From Marinobacter sp. BW6 (GTDB lineage Bacteria > Pseudomonadota > Gammaproteobacteria > Pseudomonadales > Oleiphilaceae), in the NCBI RefSeq assembly GCF_008107725.1, contig NZ_VIRN01000035.1, positions 186,001-250,000 of the forward strand: a stretch of 64,000 bases of DNA. Direction: 5' to 3'. Made by a program: the position numbers and the translations under genes. The notes under the pieces were generated by a model. It did not search any database, was not told the origin of the DNA, and saw nothing but the letters and a program-made list of their open reading frames with translations. This document shows, piece by piece, positions 1 to 8,300 of this stretch. Positions within the stretch are counted from its first letter, which is position 1, and each line of letters starts with the position of its first letter.

Positions 1-249
1 CATGATTAACAGTCTCATCGCGCGGAAGTAGTCTTCCTTTGTTGTAGTTGCTAGGTTTTCACGATCAAACCAAGTGTTCCTGATAAACATCAGGTGCTTC
101 AACTTGATCTGATTCCACTTCCGTACCTCGGGAAATTGGCTCTCAACGGCATCTGCCAGTGTTTGTATCCGGTTAATTGTGCGAGTTTTTGTGTTCTCGC
201 TGGTTCCCGTTTTCCATCTGATACGTGCTATGAGTTGACGAATATCCAT
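1..249 (-). CDS. Partial protein co-translated with the integrase, runs off the window
   Basis: An open frame starts at ATG 249-247 on the minus strand and continues past base 1, giving 83 visible residues (MDIRQLIARIRWKTG at the start, DYFRAMRLLIM at the edge). The start overlaps the integrase stop by one base (TGATG), and a GGAGG lies six bases ahead of it, so the two genes are almost certainly one transcript with coupled translation. The visible part is basic and helical and has no motif I can name. From position it may be a second recombination protein such as an accessory integrase, but this is inference. Confidence 0.6.
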   Translation of the reverse strand, partial: MDIRQLIARIRWKTGTSENTKTRTINRIQTLADAVESQFPEVRKWNQIKLKHLMFIRNTWFDRENLATTTKEDYFRAMRLLIM

Positions 250-1238
250 CAGTAGCCTCCTATGTAAGATGAAGCTATCTGAAATCGAGCGTGTCCCAAG
301 AGGCGAGCAATTTCTTTTCGAGCGATTCGGTCGAGTTCTCGATCTTTTATCGACCCGCGGAGGGGCGACGGCCCTTGTACGATTGCCTCGTAAATGTCCT
401 CTGCGAATCCGCTACGCAGTTCCCTGAAGGAGGGGATTCCATATTTCTGTAGAATTCTCCTGCATTGGTTGAGTTCAGTTCGGTAAAACGAGATTGGTTT
501 TTCTGTCTCCATAAGCAAGCAACGAGATCCTGTCGGTCGAACAGAGAGCGCTAAATCGAGAGCCTCCATCTGAAAATCACCTGCTTGGATGGTTCGGGTA
601 AGGCACTTCCGGCCACCTTTCGTTCCCTCTAGAATTGCGGCGGCCCCGTTTTTCTTTACCTCACTCTGCATCCGATCAAGATCCTGCAGCATGGCTTCGT
701 ATACTCGCATGCCCCAAGCCCTGGCTAGCAGAACTACAGCCGCTCCACGTTGTAAGCCGGTTGCGACCATCCGGTCAGTTGCACTTTTTGTGTCCGCAAC
801 ATCAGCTGCGATTTGAGTCCTTCTAACGTTAGAGCGTGCTACGCCGAGAGCTTTGCGTGCTGAGAGGTGTAGTACTTCATCCCGGCGCATAGCAAAAAGG
901 CACGTGTTCATTGTCGAGATAAGGTTGTGGGCGTAGGCGGCAGAAATTTGCTTGTCATTTGTGCCGTCTGGCCATTCGTATACTTCTTTTAGCCTTTGTT
1001 TGAGATACTCACCAAAAGAAGCGACTAATTCCGCATCAATATCGCGAGCGTCTCGAATACCGTGTCTTCTGCAGAACTCGGCAAATACTCGGATCCTGAT
1101 CATGTGTGATCGCCGGGTCCCGTAATGATCAAAGCGGCCGAAGAGAGCATCGATCGCATTTTTGAATGCAAATAGAAGCGTCTTTCCAAACCCATAATTT
1201 CGATTTTTACTGCATGGAATTTTCTTTTTACGTTTCAT
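249..1238 (-). CDS. Tyrosine recombinase (integrase) of the island
   Basis: A 329-residue protein with the C-terminal architecture of tyrosine recombinases. The first catalytic Arg lies in WGMRVYEAM, a candidate beta-hairpin Lys in EGTKGGRK, box II is FRELRSGFAEDI, and the end is LLGHARFQIASSYIGGY with a candidate nucleophilic Tyr in the last residues. In box II the usual H of HxxR is replaced (R-E-L-R), a tolerated variation in some subfamilies. The N-terminal part (about 30-110) looks like the SAM-like core-binding domain. It would catalyse integration and excision of the island. It heads a leftward unit with the partial gene 1-249. No excisionase was recognised nearby. Confidence 0.72.
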   Translation of the reverse strand: MKRKKKIPCSKNRNYGFGKTLLFAFKNAIDALFGRFDHYGTRRSHMIRIRVFAEFCRRHGIRDARDIDAELVASFGEYLKQRLKEVYEWPDGTNDKQISAAYAHNLISTMNTCLFAMRRDEVLHLSARKALGVARSNVRRTQIAADVADTKSATDRMVATGLQRGAAVVLLARAWGMRVYEAMLQDLDRMQSEVKKNGAAAILEGTKGGRKCLTRTIQAGDFQMEALDLALSVRPTGSRCLLMETEKPISFYRTELNQCRRILQKYGIPSFRELRSGFAEDIYEAIVQGPSPLRGSIKDRELDRIARKEIARLLGHARFQIASSYIGGY

Positions 1239-2565
1239 CGGTGTCAGCCTTTATTCACAGTTTTAACAACATGCAGCTGATGCAAGTTGAACCCTGAGCT
1301 GTTCGAAGCAGGCCCGGTTTCCTTGCTGACGCCCCGCCCCCTAATTCGCAGTCAGATACGAAACCATTGGAAATCTCCTCTGATCAGGTGGGGTGTCTCT
1401 CGTGCCGCTACAAGCACTTTTTCCTTAGCGAACCGTGGTCAGCGCACGAAGGTTTATTTCTGGGCGCTGGGGGGAGCGGTGTGGTCGCGTCGTCGGCGCG
1501 AGAACGCAAGGAGTGATTGTCGCTGGATTGGGAAACGCGACGTTGATGCAAACTGATCCGCTCGAGTATGCCAGTGATGACGCACTGGTGGAGAAACTCC
1601 ACTCCTAACTGGTTTTAGTCAGCATTTATGGCCAGTTTTAGTCCGAATTTTGAATTCAGGTCATTGAAAGTATTGGATTTTTAAATTCCAATTTGTTTCA
1701 TCTCTCTAACGTTCGATCATTCGCTAGAAAAGATGTTGGTGCCATTGCTGGCGGTGGGATTAACGAACAAACTGTTCGTTACGATGCGTGTGAACGCATT
1801 TCTGAGTAGCTTCGTCTGTGAACCGGTCGTCTAATGCCGGTGTTGGTGCAAATGCTGTTTATTTACAGTGTTCAGCTAACACCTTTTTGGCACCGTTGAA
1901 CGGCCCTTCTACCCTAATCATGCGGTAGACCTTTTCTGGTGTCAAGATTAAAAGACCATTTTTTTCAATTGGTTATGCGCACATGAAAGGTGATTTTGAC
2001 GTGCTAGCGACGTGCTTGTATTCAGAAGTAAGAGAAGACCGCCATCGATGTCAGTCTTGTGCTCAGTAGGGCGTCGCATAGATGTCGGAAACGACAACTC
2101 ATACTTTGAAAAGCGTTGTTACTTAAAAAATACTAAATCTTGGGATTGTCCTGGTCCCCTTTACTAAATTCATTCAGATTTGGAAGTAAATGCTCTTTAT
2201 TAAACCAAACAATGGCTGGGGACTCTCGTCGATTGGGGAGCAGCCAAAAACAGTTAACCGGATAATTCCTTGGAATAGGGCTTTCATTGCGATTACCGGG
2301 GCCCCTGTGACGGGGGTTGAAAGGCACCATGTTTCCTTTTTTCGACTATGTGGCAAGCGGGCGTGGGAAATTATCGCTCGCCGTGCCTTTAGACAATTTT
2401 TCGCGAAAGAAGTTGTGCTACTAGTCTACTCTGCGTGGGTACAGGCCTAATCGCCGGCGAGAAATAAGCTTTAAGGAACAAATCTAAAGGTGCTTTCAGG
2501 AATAGCGACGGCACACGAAAGGCGCAGACATATAACCAAAGAGTTGGACAAGGAATGCAGGATAT
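1239..2565. other. Long gene-poor stretch between integrase and first cargo gene
   Basis: No convincing gene in 1.3 kb. Short open frames at 1287-1556 and 2190-2450 lack good ribosome sites and resemble nothing I know. Two GTTTTAGT words occur at 1612-1619 and 1635-1642 in direct orientation, 23 bp apart, but without the TTCCG partner seen in the island's promoter-like sites. The stretch probably holds the integrase promoter and decayed mobile DNA. Confidence 0.4.
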
Positions 2566-3186
2566 ATGCCTTTACAGAATAGAGTCAGTCCTTGTGGTCT
2601 TATCGAAACAAACGATGCCAGAGGCATGCTCATGGGAAATCGCGGCGTGCTCCACAATATTCACAAGGAGCTTAAACGTCAGTATAAGACCAAAGCCTGG
2701 ATTATTTGCCTTCTAGATTTTGAGGGCCGAAAAAGGGATTTAATGTCAGCGAATGGGTATACAGAACTTTTCTTTCTCGACGAGGTTACGGCGTTTGCAG
2801 CGGGCCATAGGCCTTGCGCACAGTGCAGACGCAGCCGCTACAACGAGTTTCGCACGGCCTGGATGGACGGGAATCTTTGGGAAGGCGGCTCTGCCATCCG
2901 AGCTCCGGAAATCGATGAAGTTTTGCATGGGGAAAGAATTGAGGCCGAGAAAAAACTGACCTGGAGCGGTCGATTATCGGACTTGCCTCATGGCGCGATG
3001 TTTGAGTTTGATCATAAGAGCTTCGCTGTTTGCGAGGGGAAAATTTTGGAATGGGGATTCAACGGCTATAGCCCATCAGATTGGGAAAGGTTTCCGGCAA
3101 ACGTCGATGTATTGACACCACGTTCAGTGGTTAATGTTTTGGCCACTGGCTTCAGACCGGAATTTCATGCCGGCGCTATGTCCTAA
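2566..3186 (+). CDS. Conserved protein of unknown function with an Ada-like CxxC motif
   Basis: A 206-residue protein starting at ATG 2566 behind AAGGA. The opening MPLQNRV...RGMLMGNRG and the stretch YTELFFLDEVTAFAAGHRPCAQCRR are hallmarks, as I recall them, of a widespread uncharacterised family in Proteobacteria. The HRPCAQCRR segment looks like half of a metal-binding motif as in Ada-type N-terminal domains, but only two Cys are in place, so zinc binding is unproven. No signal peptide or membrane segment. It lies alone between the gene-poor stretch and the polyvalent-domain gene. I give no function. Confidence 0.7.
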   Translation: MPLQNRVSPCGLIETNDARGMLMGNRGVLHNIHKELKRQYKTKAWIICLLDFEGRKRDLMSANGYTELFFLDEVTAFAAGHRPCAQCRRSRYNEFRTAWMDGNLWEGGSAIRAPEIDEVLHGERIEAEKKLTWSGRLSDLPHGAMFEFDHKSFAVCEGKILEWGFNGYSPSDWERFPANVDVLTPRSVVNVLATGFRPEFHAGAMS

Positions 3187-3217
3187 ACAGCAAGCCATAT
3201 CCAAGGAGAGGGAAGGG

Positions 3218-3259
3218 ATGGATTATCAGCAGCTTATGCAACGATCTTGGATTGAGTGA
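3218..3259 (+). CDS. Possible 13-residue leader ORF overlapping the next gene
   Basis: ATG at 3218 behind a very good ribosome site (AGGAGAGGAAGGG) opens a frame MDYQQLMQRSWIE that stops at TGA 3257-3259. The following large frame can only start at TTG 3252, inside this ORF, and that TTG has no ribosome site of its own. Two readings are possible: a leader peptide whose translation is coupled to the TTG start, or the true 5' end of the large gene separated from it by a frameshift. The sequence alone cannot decide. Confidence 0.4.
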   Translation: MDYQQLMQRSWIE

Positions 3260-4979
3260 TGGCACTCTCCAGCGGTCCAGGAATAGAGGGCGAAGCTTGA
3301 ACAACCTACTCGACCCGTTTTTTCCCAGTACTCTGCCGGGCGTTATTCAGGTTTCGGTTCCAGTTCCAGCCATTGCTTTTGTTCTGAGTTCCGGTCGTAC
3401 GTTCGGGCTAACAATTGTGCGCGCCCGGAACCGACTGCTCAAGGTTAGCAATTTATTAAAAGTGAACATTGAAAGCCCGGAAACAAAGAGTTTGATTGAA
3501 TGGATAGAGATCTACCCAGAGGAGGATCCGCGAGTTCAGTATTTGTTCTGCGGGTACTCGCTTAACACCACCGATCAGTTCTGTGTGGGCCTGCCAGAAT
3601 CGGATTCTGAGGAGTTGCAAGTTTTGCTCTCTACAGAGGATTTGACGGCATTATTCACTGAGCTTGAGACGTATCGGGGAAATGCCAGAGAAAGTACCTT
3701 TCGGATTTTAGAAGTTCCAATGAAGTGGCGGTCTCGCCTAACTGAATGGGCGCAGTCATTTAAAGACAAATGCCCTGAGGACCAGTTTCGCAACCGGATG
3801 CTAAAACAACCAGGCCTTCGCAAAGAAGAGTGCCTTTGGCATGATCTGGTTCGTTGGGCTTTTTATGGACGGCCGCCGGGCCCCGTCGATCCGAGTCAGC
3901 TCAATTCTGAGTTTCGACTTCGGCATGTAATCCCAAGATTGTATCGCTTGGTAGGATCGGTTTCACCGGATCCTGGCGTACTATGGCGCTGCAACAGGGG
4001 GCTCCGTAGGGGGGAGAGGCGCAATCTGCCGAAAATCGGTGAAGATAGCCGTGTTGTTCTCCAGCACCCTTCATTGGGCTTCTCTGTTGTTCGGTTCTCC
4101 AAGAACGATTTGCTCGGGAGCAGCTGCGGCTGGATCGCTATCGATAATAAAGGCAGACCATTGAGTCCTGGAGCTGACATCACTGACGACACAATTCAAG
4201 ATGCTGCAGTAAGGGTGTTATCGTCAATCAACAGAGTGGTTAGGAGTTGGGCGCTATACTCAGATAGCGCGCAATGGGCTGAATATACTTTAGCCGACTC
4301 CGACGAGCGTCAGGAACATCTGTTGGTTCTCGATGATTTTCCTCATCGTTTTGAAAATAACCCCCACTACGAAGTGAACAATGTCCTTCTGCACGTTCGG
4401 ACATCGATACAGTATTCACGCGATGGGCTTCGATGTCTCCTCGTTGATGAACTTCAAAGCGACTGGTTGCAGAAAAGATCGGACTGGGGACAAACATTTA
4501 GAGACGGGAGCGATCAATTGCGGTCGATGCCTTGGTTTTCTGATTGGTATGAGCTTGGCTTGAAGGTTGTTCTGCAATTAGCGGCCAAGAGTCAGGTCGA
4601 TGCTATTGCAATCGCGAATTCTGAGATACAAAAAGCGCGTTACGGCTGCCACTTTACGGACGGTGGCCGTGAGTTCTATGACAAGCTATTGCCCAGGAAA
4701 CTGGCTAAGCTGGTCAAGCCATGGGGTTTGCCTGAGACCTCTCTAATTCTGGCTCTTAACGATAAGTCACCAATGGTACTTCGAACAGAAAAAGGCCTGT
4801 ACGAAGTTCTCGGTCCTAAAGGTGAAGTTTTCTTAGAGGCATGCTCTTCGTTGCTTGATGCGAAAAAGGCGATCGCAGCTTCTGACCTCATGCGCGATGG
4901 GCCTGAGGTGCCGGCGTTTTCAATAACTAAAGAGTTCAAGGATGAGGTGGCGTCAACAGGCCTAATGCTCTTTGGGTAG
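3252..4979 (+). CDS. Protein with a phage/plasmid polyvalent-protein-type domain (EIQSDW-like)
   Basis: A 575-residue frame. Residues about 370-490 carry HYEVNNVLLHVR, then LLVDELQSDWLQ, then a helix (YELGLKVVLQLAAKSQVDAIAI) and FYDKLLPRKLAKLVKPWG. The order and spacing match the large polyvalent protein-associated domain whose signature is roughly HVR...EIQSDWHQ...LP, usually buried in giant phage or plasmid injected proteins. Here it sits in a mid-size protein with an unrecognised N-terminal 360 residues. The only in-frame start is TTG 3252 without its own ribosome site, overlapping leader ORF 3218-3259, so the 5' end is uncertain and a frameshift is possible. Molecular function of the domain is unknown to me; a role in conflict between mobile elements is a guess. 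Confidence 0.6.
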   Translation: MSDGTLQRSRNRGRSLNNLLDPFFPSTLPGVIQVSVPVPAIAFVLSSGRTFGLTIVRARNRLLKVSNLLKVNIESPETKSLIEWIEIYPEEDPRVQYLFCGYSLNTTDQFCVGLPESDSEELQVLLSTEDLTALFTELETYRGNARESTFRILEVPMKWRSRLTEWAQSFKDKCPEDQFRNRMLKQPGLRKEECLWHDLVRWAFYGRPPGPVDPSQLNSEFRLRHVIPRLYRLVGSVSPDPGVLWRCNRGLRRGERRNLPKIGEDSRVVLQHPSLGFSVVRFSKNDLLGSSCGWIAIDNKGRPLSPGADITDDTIQDAAVRVLSSINRVVRSWALYSDSAQWAEYTLADSDERQEHLLVLDDFPHRFENNPHYEVNNVLLHVRTSIQYSRDGLRCLLVDELQSDWLQKRSDWGQTFRDGSDQLRSMPWFSDWYELGLKVVLQLAAKSQVDAIAIANSEIQKARYGCHFTDGGREFYDKLLPRKLAKLVKPWGLPETSLILALNDKSPMVLRTEKGLYEVLGPKGEVFLEACSSLLDAKKAIAASDLMRDGPEVPAFSITKEFKDEVASTGLMLFG

Positions 4980-5007
4980 TGTAGTTGCCCCCGCTAAACC
5001 GGACACC
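4980..5007. mobile_element. Possible solitary end of an IS3-like insertion sequence
   Basis: Right after the stop codon of the preceding gene the sequence runs TGTAGTTGCCCCCGCT followed by AAACCGGACACC. This resembles the terminal inverted repeats of IS3-family elements (TGTA...CCCC...CCGGACAC). No transposase gene and no matching opposite end were seen, so it would be a remnant. The rest of 5008-5336 holds the upstream region of the large ATPase gene and nothing else I recognise. Confidence 0.35.
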
Positions 5008-5336
5008 GACCATTCATTTGATTTTGGTCTGCCCTGACCCCGTTTTAGTACCGCTCATTGTCAGAAAAGTCCGGCTCTGAATACGATGCTGTCAAAGATT
5101 GTAAAATTCTACTTATTTAAGAAAAACCCAATAATCTTCAGAGCCTTAGCGTGTATAGTTAGTCCCTCAATAAAAAGGTGGTGGCTATGGAGAGGCTCGC
5201 CCGATAATTGAACGCCTCCCCGTTCTTCGCATGAACTGACCCGCAAAAGCATGAATCCGTTTAACGTGCCGCTGCGAATCTAGTATCCCTCCAGTGCCCC
5301 TTCCAACTCCTGAAAAACCGATGCCGGAGCGCACCT

Positions 5337-8300
5337 ATGTCAGACGACCGCCTGTCCAATCTTGGTAAGGACCTTCTTAAAGCCAAACAGCAGGCTTTGC
5401 TAATCGAAGTTTTGCAAAGTGATCTGGATTCCTGGGTTGATCAGAGCCCTAACCCAATTCGTGTGGTCTGCGATGCCAGTTCGGCGGTTTATGATGTGTG
5501 CGTGAAGGATGGCAAGACAAATGTCCTCGTGGTGGGTGAAGGTCAAGGCCAGGGACCATTGTCCATTTTCGGTTGTCTGCTCGGCAGCCTCGATAACGAA
5601 TTCGACGACCTGCACAAGCGCGAAATACTAAAAAAATTAGCGGGCTTTGGCCTGAACCAGGCCCTTGGGGGCGTGGTTAGTGAGGCGGTAGGCGATAGCC
5701 TGAGCGTTGGCGCTGGGCAAATGATGGAGTACCTGGCGGAGTTCAATGGCAGTGCATCTGACGTCCTGACATCAGCTGTTGAGGCGGGTGTCGAAAGTGT
5801 GGCCGATGAAAGCGGCGAGATTGTTGGCGATATTGGTGGAACCGGCGCGGAAGCCATAGCAGGGCAGTTCTCATCAGAGGACAGCATTTATCTATCCCCG
5901 GATGCTCGAAAGCGACTGAAAGAACTTGCACCCCGTTTGAGTGACAAAGCCACCAGTCACGAAACGTTGCAGTTGGCTCTGGAAATGCTGCTGGTCACCG
6001 CTCTGGGCGCACCTAAAGTCATTGTGGTGAACGATCCATTCCGCCTGGATGACGCCTCCCTGGCGTTGCTGGCCATGCTGGTTTCCCTGGAAAAAGACTT
6101 GCGCCAAGTTGCCCATGCTGACTCCTCGGGACAGGGCAGGGCAAAGACCGTCGGGATCAGCGTAGTGCTCACCTTCACTGGCGCGCAGCTCAACGACACA
6201 GTCGTGAACAAAGGAATGGCTGATAAGCAGCAAGCCATCTCCCGTCTACGCATGATGGCGTCGCGTTATAGCCTTCTGGAACGGCTGGACTCGGATATTC
6301 CCGTGCCGGCAGTCCGTGCCAGTACCTTCGTGGGCCGTAACCAAGAGCTTGAAAGCCTTCGGCGGTATTGGAAAAGTCTCTGCGAACAACCAGACACCGC
6401 CTCAAATCAAACCTGGTGCCTGATTAGGGGCGAACCGGGTACCGGTAAGACTGCTCTGGCCAACCAATTCATTGATAAGATCCGATCTGACACCGCTTAT
6501 CCCGAAAGGCTGAGCATTCCAACCCTGAGGCTGCTTAATCAGACCGGACACAGTGCCCAGGCAACAGGCCTAGCATCGCTAAAGAACTCAATGGCGGACG
6601 AGCTTCGGCGTTTGACTTTAGTTTATCGGAAAAGGGTTGGCTGGTTGGCCAGATCAAGTCATCAGATCACCGAAGGGGTTCAAAGTTGGAAAGATGATGC
6701 CACATCCGATGACCCTGAAGCCATAAAGCGGATGCAAGGACGCGTTGCGAAAATGGTCTCCAAGCTTCTGGGCATAGATGCCGTTATGGGAGTTGCAGGC
6801 AGTGTCAAAGGCTGGAGCAAACAAGATGAAATGCGCAGTATGCGCAAGGAGGAGTTCGGTCAATCTTACCGAGCCAACCACAAGGAAGAGCAGTTTGAGT
6901 TGTTGCGGGCATCGCTTTTGGAAATACGCAAACTGGCTGAAAAATGCTCGTCCGATAGTGAAAGCCAACCCAGAGGAAGCGCGTTTCCTTTGCTCCTTCT
7001 GGTCGACGACTTGCAGTGGGTGGATGATTTCACCGCCGAGTTCTTGCTGAAGGAATGGCCCGCTGACGTTCCAGTTTACATCCTCGCCACCGCCCGCGGT
7101 TCGGACAGCTTCACTACCACCGGAGAATCTAGCGAGCATCAAGCGTTGAACTGGAATCGGAATCGACTGTTTACTGAACTGGGGCTTATCCATGCAGGAT
7201 CGGTCGATGTGGAACGAGACCATGACGAGGAACAAGAAAAAGAAGGCAAACAGATAGGAGATCTAGCCTTGGTCAGCTGCCTTGAGCTCAAAGGTATGGA
7301 TCAGCCGATGCTGGCTAAACTGATAAAACTGACCTATGGCGACATCACGAAGGAACAGGCGGAACAATTTGCGGCCGCTGTTACCAACAACCTTTCCGGG
7401 GCAAACAACGCCTCAGAGATTATTACTCTTTTTGCTATTGAAACTCTCAACGTGATTAGTGATCCACAATTTTATCGCCGCAATCCTGAACTGCCCCGGC
7501 TGATTGAGTCGCTTCCGGACACGAATCGTTATCGATTCAACGAACCGGAGAGCGGGGGGCTGACGGAGGCTCTAAACAGAGTTTTCAGGAATCTTAGGGA
7601 GACCTACCAGGCCAGCTATCTGATTGAGACCGGACGAACCTTCGGAGGGGAACGTTTTAATCTATCCTCCTATGCCGTGCTGGAGGAACGCCTACACCTT
7701 ATCGAGCAGTATTTTGGGGAATACGGGGGCACCGCTCGTTATAGCTTGTTGTTTTCTGCAGTCCTCGGCAGTCCTTTTCGGATTGAGTTAGTAGAACAGT
7801 TACTTCGTGAGCTAATTGATTTGCCTTATGAGGACTACCCTGAATTGTATCCGCTGACCCAAAGCTTGCGGGAAAGGTGTCGCCATACCTCGCTCTTGGA
7901 ACAGTACGAGGTTTTGGAGCGGGCGTATGAAATTGTTTGGCGGATTCGAGACAACACTAATTTAAGCATTCGTTATTCTCATCAGCATGACTTGCTAAGT
8001 CAGTTTTTAGCTGGACAGTTCACTCAACGATTGTTCGATCTTTACTCGACGCCAGACAAAATTGATGAAAGCCTGAAAAATATTGTGGCTTATCTTTGGG
8101 TTAGTGGGGAATCCTGGTTCGATAACTGGAATGAGAAGTTCGTCGACAAGCTTGCTTGGGAGGAAGTCCATGAAATCGAGAAGGCAAGGTTTCGTGTCGC
8201 CCTAACAGGATATCGGTACCGAGTTATGATGGACTTAACTAGTCATCTTGGGGACTGGGCTAAAGAATATGTGCTGAGTCTGAATTATTTAGCAACTGAA

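Noticed and set aside
1287..1556. 89-residue ORF after the integrase
   Set aside because: No ribosome site, no recognisable family, and an opposing ORF of similar length overlaps it; taken as chance in a gene-poor stretch.
1612..1642. Two GTTTTAGT words close together, resembling the right half of the island promoter-like sites
   Set aside because: No TTCCG lies 17 bases ahead of either, and no gene start follows at a promoter distance on that strand.
5042..5049. CGTTTTAGT before the large ATPase gene
   Set aside because: The bases 17 positions upstream do not contain TTCCG, and the word lies at the edge of an IS-like remnant, nearly 300 bases before the gene.
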